A stretch of 30,183 bases of DNA from Erysipelotrichia bacterium (GCA_009929095.1 SABF01000002.1:1-30183), one strand, 5' to 3'. Numbered from the stretch's first letter, positions 1-8,572 are shown. The notes: generated by a model not told the origin, from the letters alone. Made by a program: numbers and translations.

Positions 1-243
1 GAACAAATGGATCATCTGTTTGAATTCGCCGGGGAGAATTTCCCAGATGATCAGGGAATTCTGATTATTCTGACTCAGCTCACGGTTTGCAGAACTTCTG
101 CCATGTTTATTGCCGAACATGGCTGTGACGGCTATTATAAAAACAGCAGTCGGCTGAATCTGAAAGAACGTCATGCCAGGCTGATGGAAGAGATGGATCG
201 CTATACGGCTCAAATAAAAAAAGAAGGAGTCATTGCACTGTAA
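1..243 (+). CDS. C-terminal part of an unrecognised protein (5' truncated by window)
   Basis: The reading frame is open from base 1 (Glu-Gln before the first Met at base 7), so the gene most likely starts outside the window and about 80 residues of its C-terminus are visible. The visible part is soluble-looking, has no membrane segment, and ends with a charged helix (LKERHARLMEEMDRY). I do not recognise the family. It stops 2 bases before the LRR protein gene, so the two are probably co-transcribed, and the ribosome-binding sequence AGAAGGAG of the next gene lies inside its last codons. Confidence 0.6.
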   Translation, partial: EQMDHLFEFAGENFPDDQGILIILTQLTVCRTSAMFIAEHGCDGYYKNSSRLNLKERHARLMEEMDRYTAQIKKEGVIAL

Positions 244-245
244 TT

Positions 246-1565
246 ATGAGCGAATATTTATATGAAGATGTCAGTGACGGAATACGGCTGACAGAATACA
301 CCGGAGAAGGTCAGGAAGAAGTGGCAATTCCTGAAATGATCGACGGAAAGACAGTCGTCATTATTGGCGGCGGAGCTTTTGATCATCATGAAGAAGGAAT
401 CAGAGAGCTGATAATTCCCGGGAGTGTCAGAAAGATTGAAGCATCTGCGATTGAGGGCTGTGTTGATTTGAAACGGCTGGTGCTGAACGAAGGCCTGCAG
501 ATCATTGGCTCTGATTTTCTCTGCGCTGATACCGTGGAAGAAGCTGAAATACCAAAGACGGTATATCGGATTGATGAACCTTGGAATCTGAATGTAAAAC
601 TGAAGGTGGAGACAGGAAATCCATTCCATATGTCTGATGACTATGCACTGTATCGAAGACTCGATGATGGCATGCTGACGATGGAAGGAATATTCCCCAA
701 CATAAAGAAAAAGGAATACACAATTCCCGATGGCTGTACCGCAATCGAGGAACATGCATTTGAGAATCTGGATGAACTGGATGTGCTGCATATACCGGCT
801 TCCATGAAGATAATTGAAGAAGGCTCGCTGACTTCACTGAATCATCCATTTGAATACCGTCGCGGTATAAAGAAAATTCAGGTTGATGAAGATAATCGAC
901 TCTTTCATATTGAAAACAATGGCCTCTACTATCACAAGGGACAGATATATGAACTGATTCGATTCTTTGGAGATGATAAGGAAGTATCGCTTCCAGACGG
1001 ACTGACTGATCTAGGCGTGCATGCATTCCTAAACGCACCAGTCCTCAAGGCTACATTGCCAACCGGACTCAGAACCATCCATGAAGCTCCATTTAGAGGA
1101 ACCATGATCGAAGAAGTGCGGTTCAGCGATACTGACACAAAGATATGCTTTCCGGGAAAGGCATATCCATCTCTGCAGGAAGAACTGATTGCAGAGTTTG
1201 GTCATCACAGCAAAAACTTTGACTATGAGGACTATGATCGTCTGGTATGCACGGAATATCTGAATGCAGACAGAATTCGACTGTTTGCCGCAAGACTGGA
1301 ATATCCGTACCAGATGTCAAAAGATCGCAAAACTGCATATATTGAAATTCTGGAGAATCATCTTCAGGATGCACTGAAGCAGGCCGGTGATGTATCAGAT
1401 ATTGATACAATTATCAGTCTGTGCCGATCGGGAATCATTCACGAAGACAATTCGACTGAATGCGTGAATACCCTGAGTCAGTGTAAGGATAAAGGATGCA
1501 TGCGTGCATTGATGGATTATATGCATGAACATTTTCAGCAGACCGGAAGCGACTTCAGTCTGTAA
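246..1565 (+). CDS. BspA-like leucine-rich repeat (LRR_5) protein, cytoplasmic
   Basis: 439 residues. Repeats with the LRR_5/BspA pattern (I-P-x-x-V/L-x-x-I-x-x-x-A-F) recur at about residues 28-110, 160-200 and 255-310, for example IPDGCTAIEEHAFENL and LPDGLTDLGVHAFLNA. There is no signal peptide, transmembrane segment or cell-wall anchor, unlike secreted BspA adhesins, so an intracellular protein-binding role is more likely. The last 120 residues are a non-LRR helical region ending in a MDYMHEHF-like tail, a tail style seen in Bacillota LRR proteins of unknown function. The ATG at 246 follows AAGAAGGAG at a rather long spacing inside the upstream gene. Function unknown; family call is firm. 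Confidence 0.85.
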   Translation: MSEYLYEDVSDGIRLTEYTGEGQEEVAIPEMIDGKTVVIIGGGAFDHHEEGIRELIIPGSVRKIEASAIEGCVDLKRLVLNEGLQIIGSDFLCADTVEEAEIPKTVYRIDEPWNLNVKLKVETGNPFHMSDDYALYRRLDDGMLTMEGIFPNIKKKEYTIPDGCTAIEEHAFENLDELDVLHIPASMKIIEEGSLTSLNHPFEYRRGIKKIQVDEDNRLFHIENNGLYYHKGQIYELIRFFGDDKEVSLPDGLTDLGVHAFLNAPVLKATLPTGLRTIHEAPFRGTMIEEVRFSDTDTKICFPGKAYPSLQEELIAEFGHHSKNFDYEDYDRLVCTEYLNADRIRLFAARLEYPYQMSKDRKTAYIEILENHLQDALKQAGDVSDIDTIISLCRSGIIHEDNSTECVNTLSQCKDKGCMRALMDYMHEHFQQTGSDFSL

Positions 1566-1662
1566 CTAAAAGATATAAATGCGGTTTATGTGAATTGGCA
1601 TAGTCAGTTCAGACAGTACTGATCATCATGATAGATGTCTGGATATTTTATGACTGCTCAAT

Positions 1663-1691
1663 TTTGCAATGTGTTGGTATATGACTTTGCA
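1663..1691. promoter_or_regulatory. Paired TTTGCA repeats upstream of the PRD regulator
   Basis: TTTGCA occurs at 1663-1668 and again at 1686-1691, 23 bases start to start, i.e. about two helical turns. The second copy continues as TTTGCAGAATTCAG. The same pair with 22-base spacing lies upstream of the EIIA gene at 3791. I infer an operator for the adjacent PRD regulator. The sequence match is directly seen, the function is inference. Confidence 0.4.
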
Positions 1692-1721
1692 GAATTCAGT
1701 ATAGGATGCAATGCTCTGCAC

Positions 1722-1730
1722 TGTTATACT
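1722..1730 (+). promoter_or_regulatory. Extended -10 promoter (TGTTATACT), regulator gene
   Basis: TG-T-TATACT is a good extended -10 element. It ends only 9 bases before the ATG at 1740, and no Shine-Dalgarno sequence lies between, so the transcript would be leaderless or nearly so. No convincing -35 was found. Confidence 0.4.
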
Positions 1731-1739
1731 TTGTAACGT

Positions 1740-3752
1740 ATGAAACTATCAGCTGATGACAGAATTGTTGAGATTATCAGAATTTTGATGAATGCCAGTG
1801 ATTATATTAATGCAGATGAAATTGCGAATAAACTGGAGATATCAAAAAGAAATGTTTACTATGCACTTGAAAGCGTCAATGCAATTCTTGAGAAACGCGA
1901 TCAGAATCCACTTCTTGCAGAGTATGGCAAAGGGTTCAAGCTCAGCGCTGAACAGCGAAGAACACTGAACGAGTATTTCAAGATTATTCCAATGATGCAG
2001 ATATGCTCACTCGGACAGCTGGAACGATGTTCCTTTATTTACTGTGAAATCTATTCGACCAGAAAAAAATTAACGATTAAAGATTTTGAGGAGTTATTTG
2101 AAATCAGCAGATTTACAATTATCAGCAATATGAATCTACTAAAGAAACTGGTACTCCCGTTTGATATAGAAATCAGCTTTGACAGCAAGTCCGGATATAC
2201 CATAGAAGGAAGAGAGTACAGTAAACGCAAAGCTTTTTTTTACTTTTTCTCGAATATCTATGCGATCACTTCAGATCAGGAACTGTTATGCAGAAGATTT
2301 AAATTTCTGGATGAACAGATGAGGAAACGATATAAAACACTGCTGAAGATCAATGAAGAAACTGGGAATGGGTATTATGACTGTTCTCTAAAAGCACTTG
2401 CCTGCATTCTTGCCAATCATGAAGACTACATCAGCGAACGGGATGTGGAAAACTGTCTGCCTCATAAAATGGTCAACACAGAATATGAGCTGATATCATC
2501 TGCATTTAATGAGATTTCTGAAAACGAGAAAGAATATATTGCGACTTATCTTTACTGCTCCTCAATTTCGAGAAATGGAATATTTAACAAGATTGATCTT
2601 ATGACATCCCTGGCTCGCAAAATGAACGACATCTTTTATCTTTTGACAGCTATAGAGATACATAATGATGAATTTGAACTTTCACTGATTAAGCATCTTG
2701 ATATTGCGTTTCTCAGGTATAAATGTGGGGTTTCAATTGATAATCCGCTGATTGGTCAGATCAAGGAAAAGTATCAGACGTATTTCTCGGTAACACAGAA
2801 GGCAGCAAAAGTCATTGAGAAAGAATTCAATACACCTCTAAGTGATAATGAAATTGGTTTTCTGACGCTCTATTATGCCGGATATGCAGTTAAGCAGCAG
2901 CTTGAAATACCGATAGTAAAAGCTGTTCTGATCTGCGTGAACGGGCTTTCCACTTCATATCTTTTGAAGAATGAAATTGAATCACTGGATAAACGCATCA
3001 GCATACAGGAGTGCATCGGTCTGCAGGAATATCAGACTGGAAGTTATTGCCATGACTGTGACGTAATTATCTCCAGTATCAATGTGAATGAGATGCAGAA
3101 ATATCCTGGAAATTTGATCGTGATTGGATCTATTCTGACGGAAAGAGACAAAGTCAGCATTACCAATGAAGCCAGCAGAATTATATTCGAAAAGACATAC
3201 AATCGGTCTGAGGATAAAGACAGTAAAATTGGCCGTCTGGATCTTTCTGCAATGGATAAGACAATCGAACCGCTGCATGCCGAACGGTCTCAGCATCAGT
3301 CACACATCTCAGACAGTATCTTCAAATATAGTTTTGTGCAGGTGTGTGATTCAAAGAACAAGAGTTTTGAGCAGATGATCCGGATAGCTGCCCAGCCGCT
3401 GATTAAAGAGAAATACATTGATTATGAATACTGCGATGCAATTATTGCAAATATCTATAAATATGGACCGTATATGGTGTATCGCAATGGCTACTTACTC
3501 GGACATGCACCTATGCAGCTGAGTGATCGACTCGGACTGGCTTTTGCTAAACTCAATGAGCCAATTGATGTTAATGGAAGAGAAGCGTCTAAAATCTTCA
3601 TCATTACTCCAACTGACAAGGTCAATCATATAGCGCTGATCCACGGCCTGGTCATGATGCTCGAAAGCAGCGAGATCAATGATATGATCAATCAGTCAGA
3701 TAATATAAAGGAACTATATAATCTAATCCTGTCAGTTATCACAGCCTGCTGA
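1740..3752 (+). CDS. PRD-containing transcriptional regulator with EIIB-like and EIIA-like domains
   Basis: 670 residues, usual size for LevR/MtlR/LicR-like PTS-controlled activators. The order is: N-terminal HTH_11/Mga-type winged helices (about 1-140), two PRD domains (about 190-395), an EIIB-like P-loop domain (about 398-480, ICVNGLSTSYLL) and a C-terminal EIIA type-2 domain (about 525-670). PRD2 keeps the His of the IKHLDIAF stretch (His319), but its second conserved His is replaced in FLTLYYAGY. Such proteins are phosphorylated by HPr and by the EII of their own sugar and so sense substrate flux. It directly precedes the galactitol-type PTS genes in the same direction and is the likely activator. 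The ATG at 1740 has no ribosome-binding site; the reading frame and the HTH start argue for it anyway. Confidence 0.88.
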   Translation: MKLSADDRIVEIIRILMNASDYINADEIANKLEISKRNVYYALESVNAILEKRDQNPLLAEYGKGFKLSAEQRRTLNEYFKIIPMMQICSLGQLERCSFIYCEIYSTRKKLTIKDFEELFEISRFTIISNMNLLKKLVLPFDIEISFDSKSGYTIEGREYSKRKAFFYFFSNIYAITSDQELLCRRFKFLDEQMRKRYKTLLKINEETGNGYYDCSLKALACILANHEDYISERDVENCLPHKMVNTEYELISSAFNEISENEKEYIATYLYCSSISRNGIFNKIDLMTSLARKMNDIFYLLTAIEIHNDEFELSLIKHLDIAFLRYKCGVSIDNPLIGQIKEKYQTYFSVTQKAAKVIEKEFNTPLSDNEIGFLTLYYAGYAVKQQLEIPIVKAVLICVNGLSTSYLLKNEIESLDKRISIQECIGLQEYQTGSYCHDCDVIISSINVNEMQKYPGNLIVIGSILTERDKVSITNEASRIIFEKTYNRSEDKDSKIGRLDLSAMDKTIEPLHAERSQHQSHISDSIFKYSFVQVCDSKNKSFEQMIRIAAQPLIKEKYIDYEYCDAIIANIYKYGPYMVYRNGYLLGHAPMQLSDRLGLAFAKLNEPIDVNGREASKIFIITPTDKVNHIALIHGLVMMLESSEINDMINQSDNIKELYNLILSVITAC

Positions 3753-3790
3753 AGATCTCAGCAGAAATCCATTCATGCATGATAATAGAG

Positions 3791-3818
3791 TTTGCAGAAT
3801 CAGAAGTGACTGTTTGCA
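3791..3818. promoter_or_regulatory. Paired TTTGCA repeats upstream of PTS operon
   Basis: TTTGCAGAATCAG at 3791 and TTTGCAGAAAAC at 3813 are direct repeats 22 bases apart. They match the pair upstream of the PRD regulator. A weak promoter TTTTCA-18-TAACAT (3833-3862) follows, which would place the repeats just upstream of the -35, as expected for an activator site. Confidence 0.45.
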
Positions 3819-3889
3819 GAAAACACACTTCTTTTTCATTGCTGCCTGGGACAGAATAACATTGTTCAGTCGACAGGAGGAAAACACAC

Positions 3890-4339
3890 ATGCTAAGAAA
3901 GGATCTCATTGTACTTGAACTGGAAGGCAAGACATCCGAAGAAGTACTGAGGAACCTAAGTGCAGAATTTGTGAAGACAGGTGTAGCAAAGCCGACTTAC
4001 CCAGATGCACTTGTAGAACGAGAGAAGAAATATCCCACCGCACTTCCGGCAGTTGCATTTGATATTGCAGTCCCACATACCTTTAAGGAATATATCAATG
4101 AACCGGCAATCGGAATCGGTATTCTAAAAAACAAAGTGCAGTTCCAGCAGATGGGATCGCCGGAGATAGCTCTTGAGCCGAAACTGCTGTTCATGCTGGC
4201 AATCACAGATCCAAATGAGCAGATTGCGCTGCTGAAGAAAATTATGATGCTGATACAGGATGAAAAGAAACTGAATCAGATCCGCGATGCTGGCAGCAGT
4301 GAAGAAATATATGAACTGCTGTCACCGATATTCAACTAG
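3890..4339 (+). CDS. gatA: PTS EIIA component, galactitol/fructose type (EIIA-2)
   Basis: 149 residues, full length for GatA-type EIIA. It carries the phosphoryl group from HPr to EIIB in the cytoplasm. The active-site histidine is His63 in the motif DIAVPHTF. The ATG is preceded by a strong AGGAGG (bases 3876-3881). It begins the operon with EIIB and EIIC of the same PTS subfamily. The sugar is not determined by the sequence; galactitol, a pentitol or a ketose are possible. Confidence 0.88.
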   Translation: MLRKDLIVLELEGKTSEEVLRNLSAEFVKTGVAKPTYPDALVEREKKYPTALPAVAFDIAVPHTFKEYINEPAIGIGILKNKVQFQQMGSPEIALEPKLLFMLAITDPNEQIALLKKIMMLIQDEKKLNQIRDAGSSEEIYELLSPIFN

Positions 4340-4390
4340 GCGTTAACTTAACAGGGATTGTTAAGAACAGCAAATAAGGAAGGAGGAAAC

Positions 4391-4696
4391 ATGTCAACAG
4401 TAAGATTGCTAACAGTATGCGGTTCAGGAATTGTTACATCGTCGATGCTGGCAAATACGATTAGCGAAATGCTGGAAGATGAAGGCTATGATGTTGAGGC
4501 TATGGAAGCCAATCCGACAGAGATGCCGAATTATCTCGCTCGTCAGCATTATGATTTCGTTGCGTATGCAAGTCCAATTGATGATGACGATCTGAATGGC
4601 GTACCAGCTATCCCGGCAATTGGTCTTATTACCGGAAGAGGCACGGAAGAATTCAAAGAAGAAATGGCAAAGATTCTTAAAGCAGCCGGAAAGTAA
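4391..4696 (+). CDS. gatB: PTS EIIB component, galactitol type
   Basis: 101 residues from the ATG at 4391, chosen over an upstream in-frame start at 4358 because AAGGAGG sits 6 bases before 4391 and the family begins at this point. The phosphorylated cysteine is Cys10 in the loop VCGSGIVTSSM, the hallmark of the EIIB-2 (lactose/galactitol-like) fold. It relays phosphate from EIIA to sugar bound in EIIC. Confidence 0.9.
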   Translation: MSTVRLLTVCGSGIVTSSMLANTISEMLEDEGYDVEAMEANPTEMPNYLARQHYDFVAYASPIDDDDLNGVPAIPAIGLITGRGTEEFKEEMAKILKAAGK

Positions 4697-4726
4697 TACG
4701 AGCGATTCGTAAAGAAGGGGATAAAA

Positions 4727-6145
4727 ATGAATATTTTCTTTTCAGCATTAAAAGCATTTTTTGACACATTCCCAGCCGCAGTATTTGTGCCGATCATCAT
4801 GTTCATCATTAATATTGCATTTAAGGTAAAGCCTAAAAAGGCATTTATCTCTGCGCTGTCTGCCGGCGTCGGTCTGGAAGGATTCTCTCTTGTCATCGCT
4901 GCATACGGCAACATCATCACACCGGTTATCAGCAGAATGATTTCCAGCACCGGAGTAAACCTGCCGGTCTATGACCTTGGCTGGCCAAATACTTCTGTAG
5001 TTGCATATTCTACTGAAGCGGGCATGATCTTCATTGCCATCTGTATTGCACTGCAGGTAATTCTGTTCCTGACACATTTCACAAATATCTTCCAGGCTGG
5101 TGATCTGTGGAACAACTATTCCTATATGTGCTGGGGTTCAATGGTTTATGTTCTGACAAGAAATATGGCACTTGCAATTGCTGTCATGGCAATTCAGCAG
5201 ATCTATACCCTGCTGATCACTGAAGTGATTGCAAAGCGCTGGTCAACGTACTATGGGTATCCAGGATGTACCATTGCATCGCTGCATACTGCAACCATTG
5301 CAATTGTCGCAATTCCGCTTAACTGGATTATGAACAAGCTTGGACTATATAAAGTAAAAGCAGATCCAGTAGCTCTGAAAAAGAAACTTGGCTTCATCGG
5401 TGAACCGATGACTCTGGGTCTGATTCTTGGTCTCATCATTGGTCTTGTTGGCAATGCCAGCAGACTGAATGAACTGGCTGCATGGGGTGAACTGTTCACC
5501 TGTGCAATTGCAACATCAGCAGTTATGAGCGTCTTCCCGAAGATCTCTTCGATCTTCTCCGGCGCATTCACAGCAATCACGGAAGCTTCCAAAAAGAGAA
5601 CTAAGGGCTATCAGGGTGAATGGTATCTCGCAGTTAATGACGCAACCGGATACGGTGAGACAGCTACTCTTATTTCTGGCCTTCTGGTTATGCCATTCTG
5701 CCTGTTCCTCTCATTTGTTCTTCCAGGCAATCAGTGCCTGCCGGTCGTTGACCTTGTTGCAATTCCATACTGCATTCAGCCAATGGTTGCGATAGCAAAT
5801 GGCAACGTTCTGAAGTCAGTTATCGGTGGTGTGATTATCTCAATTATCTTCCTGTATGTATGCACTCTGTGCGGACCGACATTCCACGAAGTAGTCGTCA
5901 GTTCAGGCGGTGAGACATATGGCACAATGATGGTTACATCGCTGATCATTATCGGACAGCCGGTAGGTTATCTGCTGTTTGAGATTGTACACCAGCTTGG
6001 CTGGACGGGTGTCATTATCGAACTTGCTGTATATGCAGTTCTGTATATCGTACTGAAAAAGAATATGACAAAGATCCATGCTTCACTCGAAAGACAGGCT
6101 TTGAATCCAAGCGGTGCTGCAGAACCTGAAGCGGCAGCAGCTTAA
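4727..6145 (+). CDS. gatC: PTS EIIC component, galactitol family permease
   Basis: 472 residues with about 10-12 hydrophobic segments, matching the EIIC-Gat (PTS_EIIC_2/GatC) family in length and pattern. It translocates the sugar and is the membrane partner of the two preceding genes. The N-terminus is typical of the family (FDTFPAAVFVPIIMFIINI), as is the central NDATGYGETAT loop. The tail is Ala/Glu-rich. Ribosome-binding site GAAGGGG precedes the start, and a strong hairpin terminator follows at 6157. Confidence 0.92.
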   Translation: MNIFFSALKAFFDTFPAAVFVPIIMFIINIAFKVKPKKAFISALSAGVGLEGFSLVIAAYGNIITPVISRMISSTGVNLPVYDLGWPNTSVVAYSTEAGMIFIAICIALQVILFLTHFTNIFQAGDLWNNYSYMCWGSMVYVLTRNMALAIAVMAIQQIYTLLITEVIAKRWSTYYGYPGCTIASLHTATIAIVAIPLNWIMNKLGLYKVKADPVALKKKLGFIGEPMTLGLILGLIIGLVGNASRLNELAAWGELFTCAIATSAVMSVFPKISSIFSGAFTAITEASKKRTKGYQGEWYLAVNDATGYGETATLISGLLVMPFCLFLSFVLPGNQCLPVVDLVAIPYCIQPMVAIANGNVLKSVIGGVIISIIFLYVCTLCGPTFHEVVVSSGGETYGTMMVTSLIIIGQPVGYLLFEIVHQLGWTGVIIELAVYAVLYIVLKKNMTKIHASLERQALNPSGAAEPEAAAA

Positions 6146-6156
6146 GCAGTAAAGAT

Positions 6157-6198
6157 GAAAACGCACTATTCATGATTTACTGCAAATAGTGCGTTTTC
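6157..6198 (+). terminator. Intrinsic terminator after gatC
   Basis: Perfect 14-base inverted repeat GAAAACGCACTATT (6157-6170) and AATAGTGCGTTTTC (6185-6198), with a 14-base loop. The T run is part of the stem. Because both arms carry A/T runs it may act in both directions or allow partial readthrough into the HPr gene. Confidence 0.75.
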
Positions 6199-6266
6199 AA
6201 TCCCATGTATAGAAAACAGCTGATATTATCACGGCCATAGTTTCGGCGTGATCTGACGGAGGAATC

Positions 6267-6539
6267 ATGATATCAAAACAGACTAGAATCATTAATCAGA
6301 CAGGTCTTCATGCAAGACCGGCATCAGAGTTTGTTCGCACGGCAAGCAGATATAAATCACAAATAACAATTTGCCGCACGAGTGAGCCTGGCAGCAAGAT
6401 GAATGCCAAAAGCATTATGAGTCTTCTGACACTTGGGCTGTGTCAGAATGACAAAGTTGAAATAGACGCTGACGGCGAGGATGAAGCAGAAGCAGTGGAT
6501 AGCCTGGTATCCATGATAGATCAGGGATTTGGAGAATAG
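6267..6539 (+). CDS. ptsH: HPr-family phosphocarrier protein (operon-encoded paralogue)
   Basis: 90 residues, normal HPr size. The phosphorylated His15 lies in NQTGLHARPASEF. The regulatory serine region is conserved as NAKSIMSLL (Ser49, equivalent to Ser46), so HPr-kinase control is plausible. ATG at 6267 follows GGAGG. There is no adjacent ptsI, and the gene sits among sugar-specific genes, so this may be a second HPr serving this PTS rather than the housekeeping copy. That distinction needs the rest of the genome. Confidence 0.88.
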   Translation: MISKQTRIINQTGLHARPASEFVRTASRYKSQITICRTSEPGSKMNAKSIMSLLTLGLCQNDKVEIDADGEDEAEAVDSLVSMIDQGFGE

Positions 6540-6540
6540 T

Positions 6541-7068
6541 ATGACTGACAGACTGGTATTCAATTTTAAAATTGAACAGTCCGATTATTCGGATTCCGTA
6601 ATGTGCATGACATTTGGTATACAGAAGTGGAAGCGTTACCTGATCCTCTTTACCTGGATTATCTGCCTTTCGCTTTTCGTTCTCAGTATGGCTAAGGTAA
6701 TTACGATCAGTCCGACAGTATATGCCTGCACGCTGCTGGTAGTGGTAATAGTAGGGACGGCATTTCTTTCGGTTCAGATCAATATCTTTAAGTACCGAAA
6801 GGTATATCAGAAAGGGCGCAATATCAAGCGTCAGATTGTGGTTGATGATAAAGGTATTACGTTTAAAAACAGATCAACAGAAGAATCTGGATTCAACTCC
6901 TGGGAAGAGATCAGCAGAATTCAGGAGACAGAAGATCAGTTCATTATCGGTGTTAATGCCAGAGATGCAGTTATGCTGCCAAAACGGGCATTCCTAATTG
7001 AGAAAGATTTGGACGATTTCCGTGAAATAGCAAGTGCACATATTCGTGCAAGATTTATGGAAATGTGA
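6541..7068 (+). CDS. YcxB-like membrane protein
   Basis: 175 residues from ATG 6541, which has GGAG 6 bases upstream; a TTG at 6529 would overlap the HPr gene. Two hydrophobic segments at about residues 31-50 and 58-78 are followed by a cytosolic YcxB-like domain with the typical order GI-F ... W-EEI-I ... F-I ... MLPKRAF. Function of the family is unknown. It is one base downstream of the HPr gene, so co-translated, but nothing ties it to sugar metabolism. Confidence 0.7.
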   Translation: MTDRLVFNFKIEQSDYSDSVMCMTFGIQKWKRYLILFTWIICLSLFVLSMAKVITISPTVYACTLLVVVIVGTAFLSVQINIFKYRKVYQKGRNIKRQIVVDDKGITFKNRSTEESGFNSWEEISRIQETEDQFIIGVNARDAVMLPKRAFLIEKDLDDFREIASAHIRARFMEM

Positions 7069-7083
7069 GGAGGAATAAAACAT

Positions 7084-7740
7084 ATGATGGATTACGATTG
7101 CAAGCGTGAGATTGTTGAAGTGTGCCATCTATTGGCAGAAAAAGGATTTGCTGGAACATATGAAGGAAACGTATCCTGCCGGAATGGGGATAAGGTCTAT
7201 CTGACTCCAACAACTCAGAGCAAGATACATGCAAGCGAAGGAAAGATTATCACAGTAGATCTTGATGGAAACCCGCTGGAAGGGGAACTCAGACCAACTT
7301 CAGAGACCCCAATGCATACAACAGTATATAAAGTCAGACCGGATGTAAAAGCGGTTGTGCACTGCCATCCGCCGCTGGCAACAGCCTATGCCCAGGCCAA
7401 CAGAGATATCGTCTGCAAGGCAGCTCCGGAATTTCTGATCCTGTTTGGAGAAGTTCCATGTCTGAAGTATGGCAAACCCGGAACAACTGAAATCATTGAT
7501 GGTATTCAAAAATATATAATGGATTATGATGTCATCCTGCTTGGCAATCATGGAGTTCTTGCAGTTGGACAGAATCCTGAAGAAGCGTATGCAAAAATAG
7601 TGTCACTTGAAATTCTCCTGAAGACCGTTTATTACAGACAGCAGATGTTTGGAGATATTAACTGTGATCTGCCAGAAGAAGAAGTAAAGCGTCTGACAGC
7701 AATTGGTGCACCGAATCGAGGCTGCCGCTCAGTCGGATGA
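7084..7740 (+). CDS. Class II aldolase (L-fuculose-phosphate aldolase / ribulose-5-P epimerase family)
   Basis: 218 residues, full length for FucA/AraD-type class II aldolases. The zinc site is visible: His93 and His95 in VVHCHPP and His156 in LGNHGVL; Glu74 in TSETPMH is the catalytic acid/base. Members cleave ketose-1-phosphates to dihydroxyacetone phosphate plus an aldehyde, or epimerise ribulose-5-phosphate. Its position downstream of a PTS suggests cleavage of the imported phosphorylated sugar. GAGGAGG lies upstream; ATG codons at 7084 and 7087 are both possible. It overlaps the next gene by four bases (ATGA). Confidence 0.85.
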   Translation: MMDYDCKREIVEVCHLLAEKGFAGTYEGNVSCRNGDKVYLTPTTQSKIHASEGKIITVDLDGNPLEGELRPTSETPMHTTVYKVRPDVKAVVHCHPPLATAYAQANRDIVCKAAPEFLILFGEVPCLKYGKPGTTEIIDGIQKYIMDYDVILLGNHGVLAVGQNPEEAYAKIVSLEILLKTVYYRQQMFGDINCDLPEEEVKRLTAIGAPNRGCRSVG

Positions 7741-8531
7741 AACGAATTCTTTTCTGTGATATTGATGGAACACTGATGGATGGCTTTCGCGGAATGAAGG
7801 ACATCTCAGCAAGGACATCATACGCATTGAATCAGCTGAAGAAAGATACCTATGTCATCCTGACTTCTGGACGGGCGAAGTGCATGATGCCGGAAAAACT
7901 GTCTATATTTAATGCGGATGGATATATTTTGAGCAATGGTGCATATATAGAATGTGGCAGTACCATACTGCGCAGTCATTTGTTTACTCGTGAACAGGTG
8001 CAGTTTATTGCTGATTATTCCAGAAGAACAGAAGGACGATTCATTCTGGTAAATCAAGAAAATCTGTTTACAGATGATCCTGATGATCAGATGGTAAGAG
8101 AACTGCTCGGCAGTTTAGGCATTCAGCTGCGGCTTCTTAAGAAACTGAAGGATATTGAACAATATCATTTCATGATAGAAATATGCAGAGAAGAAAAACA
8201 ATGCGGATTGTTTTCTGAGTACTGTGGCAGGATGTTCAGCATCAAGCGTCAGTATACCTATACTGCCTTTGATGTGAACCGCCTCGGTGATAATAAAGGC
8301 AGCGCAATTATGAAAGTCCTGGACTGGTTTGGCGTTGATCAGAAAAACTCATACTGCTTTGGTGATAGCGAAAATGATATAGAAATGATTCAGCTTGCAG
8401 GTCACTCCATAGCAATGGGGAATGCAGATAAACAGATAAAGAACTTATCTGATACAGTTACAGAAGATGTTCTTGAAGATGGGTTCTATAACGAATTGGT
8501 CAGACAAAAAATGATTCAGGCAATGCAATAG
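7737..8531 (+). CDS. Cof-type HAD-IIB sugar-phosphate phosphatase
   Basis: 264 residues, standard Cof/YidA size. HAD motif I is FCDIDGTLMDG with Asp8 nucleophile and Asp10. Motif II is LTSGR, and motif IV is FGDSENDIEM, with the Cof C2B cap between. It hydrolyses small phosphorylated metabolites; the substrate is unknown. Its start overlaps the aldolase stop (ATGA), so translation is coupled, and it may remove phosphate from a dead-end or detoxified sugar phosphate of this pathway. The operon terminator follows at 8544. Confidence 0.87.
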   Translation: MKRILFCDIDGTLMDGFRGMKDISARTSYALNQLKKDTYVILTSGRAKCMMPEKLSIFNADGYILSNGAYIECGSTILRSHLFTREQVQFIADYSRRTEGRFILVNQENLFTDDPDDQMVRELLGSLGIQLRLLKKLKDIEQYHFMIEICREEKQCGLFSEYCGRMFSIKRQYTYTAFDVNRLGDNKGSAIMKVLDWFGVDQKNSYCFGDSENDIEMIQLAGHSIAMGNADKQIKNLSDTVTEDVLEDGFYNELVRQKMIQAMQ

Positions 8532-8543
8532 TATGATAACTGG

Positions 8544-8572
8544 AAGCACCGGGCTTGGCTCCTGGTGCTTTT
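8544..8572 (+). terminator. Intrinsic terminator after the HAD phosphatase gene
   Basis: AAGCACCGG (8544-8552) pairs with CCTGGTGCTT (8561-8570) with one bulged base, followed by TTTT. It marks the end of the aldolase/HAD operon. Confidence 0.75.

Noticed and set aside
3847..3865. Possible sigma-54 promoter before gatA (TGGGAC...TTGT), as LevR-type regulators would need
   Set aside because: Spacing between the GG and the downstream TG is wrong (16 instead of 12), and the regulator shows no sigma-54 interaction AAA domain.
4358..4390. Upstream in-frame start for EIIB (MLRTANKEGGN...)
   Set aside because: The Shine-Dalgarno AAGGAGG lies inside this extension and the family starts at the ATG at 4391.
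8532..8545. TATGATAACTGG shared with about 24630-24645, followed in both places by CTGGAAGCAC
   Set aside because: Too short and not structured like a repeat family; probably chance.
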